From: Streptomyces jeddahensis
GTDB lineage: Bacteria > Actinomycetota > Actinomycetes > Streptomycetales > Streptomycetaceae
Direction: 5' to 3'
Assembly: GCF_001642995.1 (NCBI RefSeq)
Contig: NZ_LOHS01000158.1
Coordinates: forward strand, 40,598 to 104,597
DNA length: 64,000 nucleotides
How positions within the stretch are numbered: position 1 is the stretch's first letter; every line of letters begins with the position of its first letter. Below are positions 16,813 to 25,143 of the stretch, piece after piece. The position numbers were made by a program, and so were the translations under genes. The notes beneath the pieces were generated by a model, which worked only from the letters and a program-made list of their open reading frames with translations, ran no database searches and was not told where the DNA came from.

Positions 16813-17843
16813 GCACGCACATCCTGCGGGCGGGGCTCATCGGCCTCGGGGCGATGGGACGCCACCACGCCCGGGTACTGTCCTCGCTCGACGGCGTCGC
16901 ACTGGTCGGCGTCATGGACCCGGCGGGAGACCCCGCGGGTGCGAGCCGGGGCGCTCCCGTCGTGGCCACCCTGCCAGAGCTGTTCGCCCTCGGCCTCGAC
17001 TACGCCGTGGTCGCCTGCCCAACGGCACTGCACGAGGAGATCGGTCTGGGCCTCGCCGAGCACGGCGTATCCGCGCTGATCGAGAAGCCGCTCGCGCACT
17101 CCGCGGCGGCGGCCCGCCGGCTCGTCGACGCCTTCGACCAGGCTGGACTCGTCGCGGGAGTCGGGCACATCGAGCGCTTCAACCCGGCGCTGCAGAGCCT
17201 GCAGTCACGTCTGGAGGCGGGCGAACTCGGCGAGGTGTTCCAGGCGGTCACCCGTCGGCAGGGACCCTTTCCGCACCGCATCGCCGACGTGGGAGTGGTC
17301 AAGGACCTGGCGACCCACGACATCGATCTCATCGGATGGCTGACCGGCTCCGAGTACGCCACGGTGACGGCCCGCACCGTCTCCAAGAGCGGCCACCCGC
17401 ACGAGGACATGGTCGCGGTCGTCGGTGACCTCGCCGACGGCACCATGGTCAGTCACCTCGTCAACTGGCTGAGCCCGCTCAAGGAGCGGTTCACCGCCAT
17501 CACCGGCGAACGCGGCTGCTTCATCGCGGACACCCTCACCGCCGACCTCACCTTTCACGCCAATGGCGCCGTGCCCATGGAGTGGGAGGCACTGAGCGCC
17601 TTCCGCGGCGTCTCCGAGGGCGACATGGTCCGGTACGCCATCCCCAAGCGTGAACCGCTGCTCGTCGAGCATGAACGGTTCCGCGATGCCGTCGGCGGCA
17701 AGGCCACGGACATCGTCACTCTCAGCCAGGGGCTCAGGACCGTCGAGGTCGCGGAAGCGGTCCTCGACTCGGCACGACGGCGGGTGTCCCTGCCGTTGCG
17801 GAACCCGCACCCGGACCTGGCCGTGGTCACACAACGTTCGTGA
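16809..17843 (+). CDS. Gfo/Idh/MocA-family sugar-nucleotide dehydrogenase (WlbA/WbpB-like)
   Basis: 344-residue NAD-dependent oxidoreductase. The Rossmann motif GLIGLGAMGRHHA begins at residue 9, the family-defining EKP is at 92-94 and GHIERFNPALQ follows at about 118, a segment common in the WlbA/WbpB subgroup. It would oxidise the C3 hydroxyl of a UDP-hexuronate so that the overlapping aminotransferase gene product can aminate it. The GTG start at 16809 overlaps the preceding TGA, so the two are translationally coupled. Inositol or other sugar dehydrogenases share the fold, so the exact substrate rests on gene context. Confidence 0.85.
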   Translation: MSTHILRAGLIGLGAMGRHHARVLSSLDGVALVGVMDPAGDPAGASRGAPVVATLPELFALGLDYAVVACPTALHEEIGLGLAEHGVSALIEKPLAHSAAAARRLVDAFDQAGLVAGVGHIERFNPALQSLQSRLEAGELGEVFQAVTRRQGPFPHRIADVGVVKDLATHDIDLIGWLTGSEYATVTARTVSKSGHPHEDMVAVVGDLADGTMVSHLVNWLSPLKERFTAITGERGCFIADTLTADLTFHANGAVPMEWEALSAFRGVSEGDMVRYAIPKREPLLVEHERFRDAVGGKATDIVTLSQGLRTVEVAEAVLDSARRRVSLPLRNPHPDLAVVTQRS

Positions 17844-17921
17844 CAGCCGCGCACCTGACGCCACGTGTCCCTCCCCGGCCCACGCAGGCCCACCACCGAG
17901 ATGAAGTGTGAGGAATTCTTC

Positions 17922-18977
17922 GTGTATCAGGATCTGAAGGTCGCGGTCGTGGTACCGGCGTACAACGAGGAGAAGTTGATCGCCCGGACGATCAACACTA
18001 CGCCCGACTTCGTCGATCACATCGTCGTGATCGACGACGCCAGCAGTGACGCGACGGCTACGGAGGCGATCGGCACAGGCGATCCACGCCTGGTGCTCAT
18101 TCGGCACGAGAACAACACCGGAGTGGGCGGAGCGGTCTGCGACGGGCACAAGGAGGCACTGCGGCTGGGGTGTGACGTCTCGGTCGTGATGGCCGGCGAC
18201 GGTCAGATGGACCCAGCCTATCTTCCCGCCCTGCTCGACCCGATTTGCGACGGGACCGCTCTCTTCACCAAGGCGAACCGCTTCTACTCTCGCGACTCCT
18301 ATCGCGGCATGCCGAAATACCGGATTCTCGGCAACGTCATCCTGTCCTTCATGACCAAACTGGCGTCCGGATACTGGCATCTGTTCGACCCGCAGAACGG
18401 GTACACCGCGATTCACCGGACGGCGCTGAGACGGTTGAACCTCGACCGTGTGGCCAAGGACTACTCGTTTGAGAACGACCTTCTGATCAACCTGAACATC
18501 CTCCGGATCCCCGCCTGTGACGTCCCGGTTCCGGCCGTTTACGGGGACGAGGTGTCAACCATGCGCATGCATAGGGTCATTCCAGCGTTGATCGCTCAAC
18601 TGGCCCGCGGATCCTGTCGGCGCGTAGTCCTGAAGTACGTTGTCTTCTCCTTCTCGCCGATCGCTCTCCTGCTTCTGGCGGGACTGTTCCTGCTCGTCCT
18701 CGGCAGTGCGGTGAGCACCTGGGTGCTGATCCACACACTCGGACCTTCGAGTGCCAGCGCCGGAAGTGTCCTGCTCGCAACCCTGCCGATCCTCACGGGG
18801 ATTCACTTCCTCATCGGCGCCCTCATGCTCGACATCCAGGAGAGTCCGGACCGTTTGGCCGCCACCGCCGGGGGCCTGGACTGGAGGAATCGATCCAGCG
18901 CGCGGGGCGGCACTCTCGTGACCCCGATGGCGAGCGGCAGCACTTCGGCTTCGCGGATCCCGCCCTCTCGCCGCTGA
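17922..18977 (+). CDS. Membrane-anchored glycosyltransferase family 2 (polyprenyl-phosphate type)
   Basis: About 351 residues. The GT-A domain starts at once with VAVVVPAYNEEKLI and has VIDDASSDAT, GVGGAVCDGHKEA and MAGDGQMDP, the pattern of dolichol/polyprenyl-phosphate sugar synthases, including a DPQNGYTA segment typical of bacterial members. Two membrane spans follow at about 243-310. The GTG at 17922 is chosen because TGAGGA lies 7 nt upstream; in-frame ATG 17901 or the more distant 17865 would add residues outside the fold. The last 45 or so residues are Ser/Thr/Arg-rich and unlike the family. It probably makes a lipid-linked sugar for the GT-C enzymes nearby. It converges on the acetyltransferase, with a hairpin between. 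Confidence 0.83.
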   Translation: MYQDLKVAVVVPAYNEEKLIARTINTTPDFVDHIVVIDDASSDATATEAIGTGDPRLVLIRHENNTGVGGAVCDGHKEALRLGCDVSVVMAGDGQMDPAYLPALLDPICDGTALFTKANRFYSRDSYRGMPKYRILGNVILSFMTKLASGYWHLFDPQNGYTAIHRTALRRLNLDRVAKDYSFENDLLINLNILRIPACDVPVPAVYGDEVSTMRMHRVIPALIAQLARGSCRRVVLKYVVFSFSPIALLLLAGLFLLVLGSAVSTWVLIHTLGPSSASAGSVLLATLPILTGIHFLIGALMLDIQESPDRLAATAGGLDWRNRSSARGGTLVTPMASGSTSASRIPPSRR

Positions 18978-18995
18978 TTCACGCCCGCGGCCACC

Positions 18996-19038
18996 ACGCG
19001 TACCGGGAGCTCGGCACCGGCCGGTTCCCGGTACGCGT
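18996..19038. terminator. Hairpin between convergent genes
   Basis: ACGCGTACCGGGA (18996-19008) pairs perfectly with TCCCGGTACGCGT (19026-19038) across a 17-nt loop. It lies between the convergent stops at 18977 and 19060, where a shared terminator is expected. Confidence 0.65.
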
Positions 19039-19059
19039 CTGGTGTCGACGTGCGGCGGT

Positions 19060-19749
19060 TCATCCGCCATGCCCGGTGGGCCGGGGCAGAGACGATCCTG
19101 CCTGGTTCGCCGTCGTCAGCGGATCGGAGACCTCGATGAGGACGCCGTCCTTCTCCGCGTGAAGAACGCCGGTGCGCGGGCACTCCCAGATAGCGGCTGG
19201 ACCCGGGAGCACACGCAGCCGCTCACCCGCGCGCCCGACCCAGCCGATGCGGCGGGCCGGGACGCCGGCGACGAGGGCGAAGTCCGGTACGTCCCGGGTG
19301 ACGACGGCACCGGCGGCGACCATCGCCCAGCGGCCCACGCGGACAGGGGCCACGCACACCGAGCGGGCGCCGAGCGACGCGCCCTCGGCCACGGTGACCC
19401 CCACGGGCTCCCAGTCGCCGCTCCGCTTGGGCCGCCCTTCGGGGTCGACCGAGCGAGGGTTGTGGTCGTTGGTCAGCACGACCGCAGGGCCGACGAAGAC
19501 GCCGTCGCCGAGTTCCGCCGGCTCGTAGACCAGAGCGTGGTTCTGAATCTTGACCCCGTCGCCGATCCGGACACCGGGGCCGACATAGGCGCCGCGCCCC
19601 ACCACACAGTTCTCGCCGAGCACGGCCCGCTCACGGATCTGGGCGAGTTCCCATACGGCGGTGCCGGGGCCCAATGCGGCCGACTCGTCGATCTGCGCAC
19701 CGGTTGCGGTGCGGACCGGCGCGACTTGCGCTTCACTGTTGTGCTTCAT
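19060..19749 (-). CDS. Left-handed beta-helix acyltransferase (WlbB/WbpD-like sugar N-acetyltransferase)
   Basis: 229-residue protein made largely of hexapeptide repeats (AVLGENCVVGRGAYVGPGVRI). It contains NHALVYEPAELGDGVFVGP, then VVLTNDHNPRSVDPEG, a signature of WlbB/WbpD-type enzymes, and ends the helix with VAAGAVVTRDVPDFALVAGVPARRIG. It would acetylate the 3-amino group installed by the aminotransferase encoded at 15715, using acetyl-CoA. A QdtC/FdtC-like role on a dTDP-sugar is the main alternative. It is the last gene of a minus-strand run that begins with the lectin genes at 23691; the gap to the upstream lectin gene is 64 bp. The C-terminal 35 residues are an irregular tail. Confidence 0.83.
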   Translation of the reverse strand: MKHNSEAQVAPVRTATGAQIDESAALGPGTAVWELAQIRERAVLGENCVVGRGAYVGPGVRIGDGVKIQNHALVYEPAELGDGVFVGPAVVLTNDHNPRSVDPEGRPKRSGDWEPVGVTVAEGASLGARSVCVAPVRVGRWAMVAAGAVVTRDVPDFALVAGVPARRIGWVGRAGERLRVLPGPAAIWECPRTGVLHAEKDGVLIEVSDPLTTANQAGSSLPRPTGHGG

Positions 19750-19813
19750 GTGCTGTGGAACGATCCGACGGGCGTCCGGATGCGGAAAGCGGGCAGCCGG
19801 ACGCCCATCGCGC

Positions 19814-20701
19814 TCACGTGGCTCTGCAGCCGGTCACATCGGCCACGAGCTGGTTGTCATTCCAACCCGTGCCCTGGGCGGTGCCCGATCCACCATTGGC
19901 CCATGTGGTGGTTCCACCCAGCGGATCCAGATGGCGGTACCAGAAAATCGTGCCGGTGCTGTTCCGGCCCAGCAGGATGCCGGCGCCGAAGGAGGCGAGC
20001 TTGGTGAACCCGGCCCATCCGCTTCCGATCGTGCTCCCCGCGCCACTGTTGGCCCAGCTGTTTGTGCCATTGTCCGGATCCAGGTGGCGATACCAGCGCA
20101 GTTGCCCGTTGGCCAGCACGGCATACAGGACGCCGTTTCCACTGGCGGCGACGCGGAGGAAGCCGCTCCATCCGGAGCCGATCTGACGGCCCGCGCCATT
20201 GTTGGCCCAGCTGACCTGGCCGTCGGAGCCCATGTACCGGTACCAGAAGAGCCTTCCATCGGAGGCCACCGCGTAGATCACGCCGTCTCCGCCGCCGAGG
20301 ACAGTAGTGAACGACGACCATCCGGTGCCGATCACCGACCCGCTCTGGGAATGCCATTCGGCCCCGCCGGAGCCGTCGTAGTTGTTGTCTCTGTGCCAGA
20401 GCAGACTGCCGGATGGGGTGATAGTGAAGATCACTCCATCACCACCGGAGATGGTTTTCGTGGCACTCCACGCCGGACTGATCACGGTTTGGTTCCACCT
20501 GGCGGTGCCCGTCAGAGGGCTGCCGTGCGTCCAGCGTCGCAGTTTGCCGTTCTCGTCCACGTGGTAATTGCTCACGGCTGGATCCGTGCAGGTGGTGGCC
20601 GCGTGGGCGGACGTGCCTGGAGCGGTGAGCGTGAACAGTACGGCGCTGAGCGCACTCCACGCCGACCGGCGAATGTGTCGGGTTCTGTCACTTCGGGGCA
20701 T
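19814..20701 (-). CDS. Secreted five-bladed tachylectin-type beta-propeller lectin
   Basis: 295-residue exported protein. A Sec signal (basic RTRHIRR, hydrophobic core, AHA cleavage near residue 34) precedes five repeats of about 47 residues. Each repeat has a G(V/I)(I/L)(Y/F) strand, a G.L.WYR(H/Y) strand and a WAN.G.G..IG.GW strand, the pattern of tachylectin-2, whose propeller binds GlcNAc/GalNAc in each blade. The first blade is degenerate. The ATG at 20701 is chosen because GGAG lies 6 nt upstream; the GTG at 20713 contains that site. It probably binds an exposed sugar on this cell's own polymer or on another organism. It lies 37 bp below a small exported protein gene, so it belongs to the 23691-19060 operon. 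Confidence 0.8.
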   Translation of the reverse strand: MPRSDRTRHIRRSAWSALSAVLFTLTAPGTSAHAATTCTDPAVSNYHVDENGKLRRWTHGSPLTGTARWNQTVISPAWSATKTISGGDGVIFTITPSGSLLWHRDNNYDGSGGAEWHSQSGSVIGTGWSSFTTVLGGGDGVIYAVASDGRLFWYRYMGSDGQVSWANNGAGRQIGSGWSGFLRVAASGNGVLYAVLANGQLRWYRHLDPDNGTNSWANSGAGSTIGSGWAGFTKLASFGAGILLGRNSTGTIFWYRHLDPLGGTTTWANGGSGTAQGTGWNDNQLVADVTGCRAT

Positions 20702-20738
20702 CGAATTCTCCACGATGGTGCTGGGTTTGCCGGCCCTG

Positions 20739-21101
20739 CTAGGGGCAGACTGGTTCCACGTCCAGGCTGGTGCCCGCTTCGCTGGTCAGGACGACTCGGA
20801 AGCAGTGCCCCAGATCGCCGAACAGGGTGCCGAAGCCATGCTGTTGGTATTGCAGCGGGCCGACGTTCTGCGGGAGCGAGGTGAAGCCGCTGTTCAGATC
20901 CACGTAGTGGATCTGGTAGCTTCCCAGGCCGTCCTGCTGGGTCACGTCGTAATTGATGCCCGTGACGTCCTGGACTTCCTGTGCGGTGGCACACAGCCGA
21001 GCCACGCCGTCCTGCGCGCAGACCGTGGCGCCTGCGTGAGCAGGTGCGGCAGGCAGGGCGACTCCGAGAATGACAAACGCGAGCACTGGGATTTTTCGCA
21101 T
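20739..21101 (-). CDS. Small exported cysteine protein, paralogue of 21142-21594
   Basis: 120-residue protein of unrecognised family. A Sec signal (MRKIPVLAFVIL..., cleavage after AHA near 23) leaves a mature domain of about 97 residues with four cysteines. It shares an ordered set of motifs with the next upstream product: C-x-ATAQEVQDVTGINYDV, SYQIHYVDLNSG, and FGDLGHCF, ending V.PVC. Four conserved cysteines suggest two disulfides and extracytoplasmic folding. The gene is 40 bp below its paralogue and 37 bp above the lectin gene, so joint expression with both lectins is likely. Function unknown; a lectin partner, inhibitor or surface factor are all possible. Confidence 0.7.
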   Translation of the reverse strand: MRKIPVLAFVILGVALPAAPAHAGATVCAQDGVARLCATAQEVQDVTGINYDVTQQDGLGSYQIHYVDLNSGFTSLPQNVGPLQYQQHGFGTLFGDLGHCFRVVLTSEAGTSLDVEPVCP

Positions 21102-21141
21102 GCCCGTCCATTTCTCTCGTTAGGAAAGTCTTCGAGTTTTG

Positions 21142-21594
21142 CTACCAGTCTGATGGGTATTCGGCGCATACGGGTCCGAGGACGAGGCATTGCTCTTCCT
21201 CACCCTCTGCCGCCGAACACACGTGCAGAGTGAAACAGTGGCCGAGGTCACCGTAGAAATATCCGACGGCGCTCTCCCCCGAATCCACCGATACCGTGTG
21301 TCTTCCTGATTCGGGTCCGCCGTTGACGTCCACGTACCACACGGTGTAGCTCGCCGGCTCGTTACCGCCGTTTGAGATGTCGTACTGGATACCGGACACA
21401 TCCTGGACCTGTCGTGCCGTGACACAGGCCTGCATGCTGCCCAGCTCTCCGCAGTCGCTGGTCGCCAGCGCCTGCTCTTTCTCTTTCTCTTTCTCTTTTG
21501 CGGGCTTCGCGCACGCGGCCGAGGCGGGAAGGCTCAGCGCAATCGTCGCAGTCGCGGCGCCGGCCAATACGGCACGACGCGAGATCTTCTCCAT
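21142..21594 (-). CDS. Exported cysteine protein with Tat-like signal and EK repeat
   Basis: 150-residue protein of unrecognised family. The N-terminus has a twin-arginine motif SRRAVLAGAA and a hydrophobic core ending LPASAAC, so it may be Tat-exported and possibly a lipoprotein, although the lipobox is imperfect. A KEKEKEKEQ linker encoded by four CTCTTT units follows. The mature domain shares with the 20739 product CVTARQVQDVSGIQYDI, SYTVWYVDVNGG and FYGDLGHCF, then adds extra cysteines near the end. It starts 15 bp below the lectin-hydrolase gene at 21610-23691, so the two are certainly co-transcribed. No function can be assigned. Confidence 0.7.
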   Translation of the reverse strand: MEKISRRAVLAGAATATIALSLPASAACAKPAKEKEKEKEQALATSDCGELGSMQACVTARQVQDVSGIQYDISNGGNEPASYTVWYVDVNGGPESGRHTVSVDSGESAVGYFYGDLGHCFTLHVCSAAEGEEEQCLVLGPVCAEYPSDW

Positions 21595-21609
21595 GTTCTC
21601 TTCTCTCCG

Positions 21610-23691
21610 TCAGCGAACGGACGCCAGGCTGCGCTCGGCTACGGGGGCCAGTGGCGGATTGGGGTCCACCGCCCACGTGAAAACGTTCCGTAGGATCTGC
21701 TGAATCGCGGCATCGTTCGGAATCCCGCCGTTGAAGGACAGGGAACTGGCTGCGAACACCCAGCCGTTGAGTGGTTTGGGTACGTAGAGCATTTCGGCGC
21801 CGCCACCCGAATTCAGGCCCTCGGCGATGAGCACCGATCCGGGCACCGCACCGATCCGTCGGTCGATTTCCCAGCCGCTGGCCCCAGTGTTGTAGGCGAC
21901 GCTGCCGAAGTTGTTTCCCACGCTGAGGCCGGTTCCGGCCAGGAAGGGGTGGTTGTTTCGCACCTGGTACGGCGCAAATGTCATGAACGATGGCGAGTAG
22001 AACTCCACGCCCAGGATCTGAGATTCAGACTGCCCGGATTGACGGAAAAGGTCTCGGGTGCCGTCAGGTCGGCGAAAGATGACTGCGTTACCGTCCGGCG
22101 TATACTGAATTCGCTCGTAGATGCCGTTCCCGCCGAGGTAGATGATGCGGCCGCCCGCGTTCTGGTAGCTCACGACGTTGTTACGGGCGGTCTGAGTGAA
22201 GTACTCCGGATGGGTGGTCAGCACCAGCGCCCTGTAATTCGCGACGGACAGCCAACTGGCACCCGTCGTATGCAGGTCTCTGTCGGTGTAGCAGTCATAA
22301 CCGATGTTCTGCGAAGGTGCGGACATCCACTGAAGGAGCAGTAGGTCGCTGTACAGCAGGTGGTCGATGATCCCGGTCGCCGTGACGTAGAAGTTGTCCC
22401 AGGAGGTTCCCATATTGGGGCGTTGTAGGGTGACGGTCCGCTGGGAACCCGCCTGACCTGCGGTGTACTGGTTGTGCCCACCCCAGTAGTTGTAGGCGTT
22501 ATACGTGTTTGTGGGAACCAGGACGGCGATCTGGTTCTGTGGCAGCGGTGACGGCCTCACCACGAACATCACGTTGTGTTCTTTGCCCTGGGGTGATCTC
22601 AGTCGTGATGCATATACACCCGAAGGCCAGACGTTGGGATCCGTCCCCACGTTCACCGAAAAGGACGGATTCCACCCGCAGCCGGCGCTGTGATATCCGC
22701 TCTGCAGCAGTTGGAGCTGCCCCGTGCGCGTTGTGGGCGAGGTGACGACGGCGGGGTCGGGAGCAAGGCGGACGGTTGAGGAGGTGTACGAGGGAAAGGT
22801 CGATGAGACGTGGATGCTGAGGCTCGAGCCCTGTGGAGTGGACAGCGAGGTGGGGTAACCCTGCAGCGCCGCCGAATTCTCGCGGGTGAAACCGCTCCCG
22901 ACCACGGCACCGGACCCGCTGGCGAACTGGACACCGCTGGTGTTCACGGTCTCCGAGTTCAGGAGTCGATACCACTGGAGTTGGGTGTCGGGACCGGGCG
23001 GGTTGGTCGTGCTCGTCCTGACCTTGTAGATGGCACCACCGCCGTTCGAGAAGATCGCCCTCTCGAACGGTCCCAGAATGCCGAGGTCAATGGGGTTGCC
23101 GCCGTTCGCCCAGCTGAACCCTCCTGCACCTTGGTAGCGGAACCAACGGAGCGCGCTGCCGTGCCGCGTTCCATAAATGACTCCGTTCGGGTCTGCGAAC
23201 AGTTGGACGTAGGGTTGCCACTTCGTTCCGATCGTGGACCCCGAATTCGCCGCCCAGCTGAAGGAGCCGTTCGTGCCGGTGTACCTGTACCAGCGCAGGT
23301 TTCCATTGCCGTCCTCCGCGTAGAAGACGTTGTTCCACCCGCCGATGACGCGCGGGAAGTTCCATTGGGTTCCGATTCGGGTGCCGCTTGCCGAGTGCCA
23401 GCTCCCCGCACCGGTGTTGATATTGCTCAGGATATATCGGTACCAGAGAAGATCCCCGTTCGGCAGGAACGCGAAGAGCTGCCCGTCCGCGGCGGCCAGG
23501 ACGAAACGGAATTTCTGCCATGCGGTGCCGATGAGCCGCCCGTTGCCGGAATTCGCCCAGGAGGCGGGTGTGCCGGTCGTCCAGTTGATGTGACGATACC
23601 AATAGAGGTTTCCGTCGGCCTGGATTCCGTAAATGATTCCGTTGCCGCCGGGCACAAAACTCAGAAACCGCTGCTGTGGGTCGAAAGCCAT
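21610..23691 (-). CDS. Tachylectin propeller fused to N,N-dimethylformamidase beta-subunit-like domain
   Basis: 693 residues. Residues 1 to about 265 form five blades with the same G.(I/L)(Y/F), WYR(H/Y) and WANSG.G..IGT.W strands as the lectin at 19814. From about 300 a different domain runs to the end; it contains IAVLVPTNTYNAYNYWGG, LLYSDLLLLQW, VLTTHPEYFT and GGRIIYLGGNG, which resemble the C-terminal domain of the large (beta) subunit of N,N-dimethylformamidase and its uncharacterised relatives, a glutamine-amidotransferase-like fold. No signal peptide is visible, and an in-frame stop lies 36-39 nt before the ATG at 23691, so none can be added. Its substrate is unknown; a sugar-directed amide hydrolase or carbohydrate-binding effector is conceivable. 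It is the first gene of the minus-strand lectin operon. Confidence 0.72.
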   Translation of the reverse strand: MAFDPQQRFLSFVPGGNGIIYGIQADGNLYWYRHINWTTGTPASWANSGNGRLIGTAWQKFRFVLAAADGQLFAFLPNGDLLWYRYILSNINTGAGSWHSASGTRIGTQWNFPRVIGGWNNVFYAEDGNGNLRWYRYTGTNGSFSWAANSGSTIGTKWQPYVQLFADPNGVIYGTRHGSALRWFRYQGAGGFSWANGGNPIDLGILGPFERAIFSNGGGAIYKVRTSTTNPPGPDTQLQWYRLLNSETVNTSGVQFASGSGAVVGSGFTRENSAALQGYPTSLSTPQGSSLSIHVSSTFPSYTSSTVRLAPDPAVVTSPTTRTGQLQLLQSGYHSAGCGWNPSFSVNVGTDPNVWPSGVYASRLRSPQGKEHNVMFVVRPSPLPQNQIAVLVPTNTYNAYNYWGGHNQYTAGQAGSQRTVTLQRPNMGTSWDNFYVTATGIIDHLLYSDLLLLQWMSAPSQNIGYDCYTDRDLHTTGASWLSVANYRALVLTTHPEYFTQTARNNVVSYQNAGGRIIYLGGNGIYERIQYTPDGNAVIFRRPDGTRDLFRQSGQSESQILGVEFYSPSFMTFAPYQVRNNHPFLAGTGLSVGNNFGSVAYNTGASGWEIDRRIGAVPGSVLIAEGLNSGGGAEMLYVPKPLNGWVFAASSLSFNGGIPNDAAIQQILRNVFTWAVDPNPPLAPVAERSLASVR

Positions 23692-23893
23692 CTCACCTGA
23701 TGCCCCTTCAGGAATCCTGGTGCCATTTCAGGTAAAACCGTCTCGGGCATGTTTGTGCGTTACCGACCCCAGCGCAAGAAGCGACACGATCTCATCGAGT
23801 CGGGGCTCGGCCAATTGGCATAATTGAAGAAACGGTTCGCCATCGTGTTGGGCAGCCGGAGTACCTCGCAGGCAACCGGCCTCCGGTACAAAG

Positions 23894-23939
23894 ACTTCGG
23901 TCCCTGGCCGCCGTCTCGGACAGAGCCAGGGACCGAAGT
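23894..23939 (-). terminator. Hairpin downstream of the methyltransferase gene
   Basis: ACTTCGGTCCCTGGC (23894-23908) pairs perfectly over 15 bp with GCCAGGGACCGAAGT (23925-23939) around a 16-nt loop. On the minus strand it lies 9 nt past the stop of the 23948-24922 gene and is followed by CTTTGT. It also separates that block from the lectin operon promoter. Confidence 0.75.
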
Positions 23940-23947
23940 ACCGTGTG

Positions 23948-24922
23948 TCAGGCCCCTGAGCGGCGGGCCCGTCGTAGCGTCCGGGTCACGACCGGTGGCA
24001 GCAGATCGAGGGCGATCCGGCGCGGCAGAGAGCGGCCCTTCGGCGTCCTGGCCATGGGCGACGACAGGGCATGTGCCGGGCTGGATACGCACTCGGAGGC
24101 GGGTTTACGGGGGGCGGCCACGTGGGGTCCCTGGCCGGTGGCGGCGTAGCGGGAGGTGACCAGGTCGGCTGCCGGGATCTTCTCCCGTGAGGCGCGGACA
24201 ACGCTGTGACCGGCGAGATGCTGGATCTCCGGCGAGCACATGGGGATGGTCCGCAGCTCCTCAAGAAGTGCGTCCCGGAGTGGCGCAGGGTCGCCCCAGG
24301 TGCCGTAGAGCTTGTTGGACGACAGCATCACGGGACGCAGGCCGTGACAGAGCACCGCTTCCCAAGTCGCCGCCGCCACACCGGGGGTGTGGTCGGTGCG
24401 GTAGTCGTCGAGGACGATGATGCCGTCCTCGCGCAGTGCCTTCTTCGCGGTCAGGATGTCGCCCCTCACGTCCTCGTACATGTGCGAGGCGTCGATGTGG
24501 ACGAACCGGCAGGAGTCCTCGGCGATCACGTTGGCCAGGACGTCGGTGCGCGCCTCGACCAGTTCCGGCAGGGTCTCGTGGAAGGCCAGGTAGTTGGCCT
24601 CGAAGGCGCGACGGTTCAGTGTCTTCTGGTAGAAGACCTTGGTCTCCTCCTTGGTGTAGCCGTCGTCGGCGCCGAAGAGGTCACATACGGTCATCTTCTC
24701 GCCGGGGCGCAGGAACGCGCCCATGACGATGGTGCTCTTGCCGAGGTAGCAGCCCATCTCAAGGAGGTCGCCGGGGGGATTCTGTGGGGTCTCGCGCCCC
24801 AGGAACCAGGCGAAGAGGCGTTGGTCGAGCGGCCAGAACCAGCCCGGTACCTCTCCCAGCGAGCTGGGCCGGGGCAGATCGCCGTCCTGGTCGGTGGTCG
24901 CTTGGCTGCTGGTCATGGTCAT
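23948..24922 (-). CDS. Class I SAM-dependent methyltransferase (TylF/MycF-like), long paralogue
   Basis: 324-residue enzyme. The SAM motif GDLLEMGCYLGKS is at about 50-62, followed by CDLFGADDG, FVHIDASHMYEDV and IIVLDDYRTDHTPGVAAATWEAV. It is the paralogue of the 9943-10749 product, but carries about 60 extra residues after KLYGTWGDPAPL before the shared ending LLPPVVTRTLRR. It probably O-methylates a sugar of the surface polymer. The pair of ATGs at 24922 and 24916 are alternative starts; GGAG lies 9 nt before the first. A gap of about 220 bp separates it from the flippase fusion upstream, so it may have its own promoter. A hairpin terminator follows. Confidence 0.85.
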   Translation of the reverse strand: MTMTSSQATTDQDGDLPRPSSLGEVPGWFWPLDQRLFAWFLGRETPQNPPGDLLEMGCYLGKSTIVMGAFLRPGEKMTVCDLFGADDGYTKEETKVFYQKTLNRRAFEANYLAFHETLPELVEARTDVLANVIAEDSCRFVHIDASHMYEDVRGDILTAKKALREDGIIVLDDYRTDHTPGVAAATWEAVLCHGLRPVMLSSNKLYGTWGDPAPLRDALLEELRTIPMCSPEIQHLAGHSVVRASREKIPAADLVTSRYAATGQGPHVAAPRKPASECVSSPAHALSSPMARTPKGRSLPRRIALDLLPPVVTRTLRRARRSGA

Positions 24923-25143
24923 GGTGGAGGTCTCCGGCAGGATGAAGGGGGACTGGGGATCTGCGGGGCAGGGAGCCGACAGGCTCATCGGCTTCCCTCT
25001 GTGCGGAACAGGGCCGTGGGCACCGTCGGTGTCGGCGGCTCCATCGTGATGCGGCGGTCGCCGCGCGGGTGGGGAGGCTGGGGGAGATCGACGACGCCGG
25101 GAATGGGATCGCCGTCGAGCGGGCGAACGGCGGACGAACGCTT

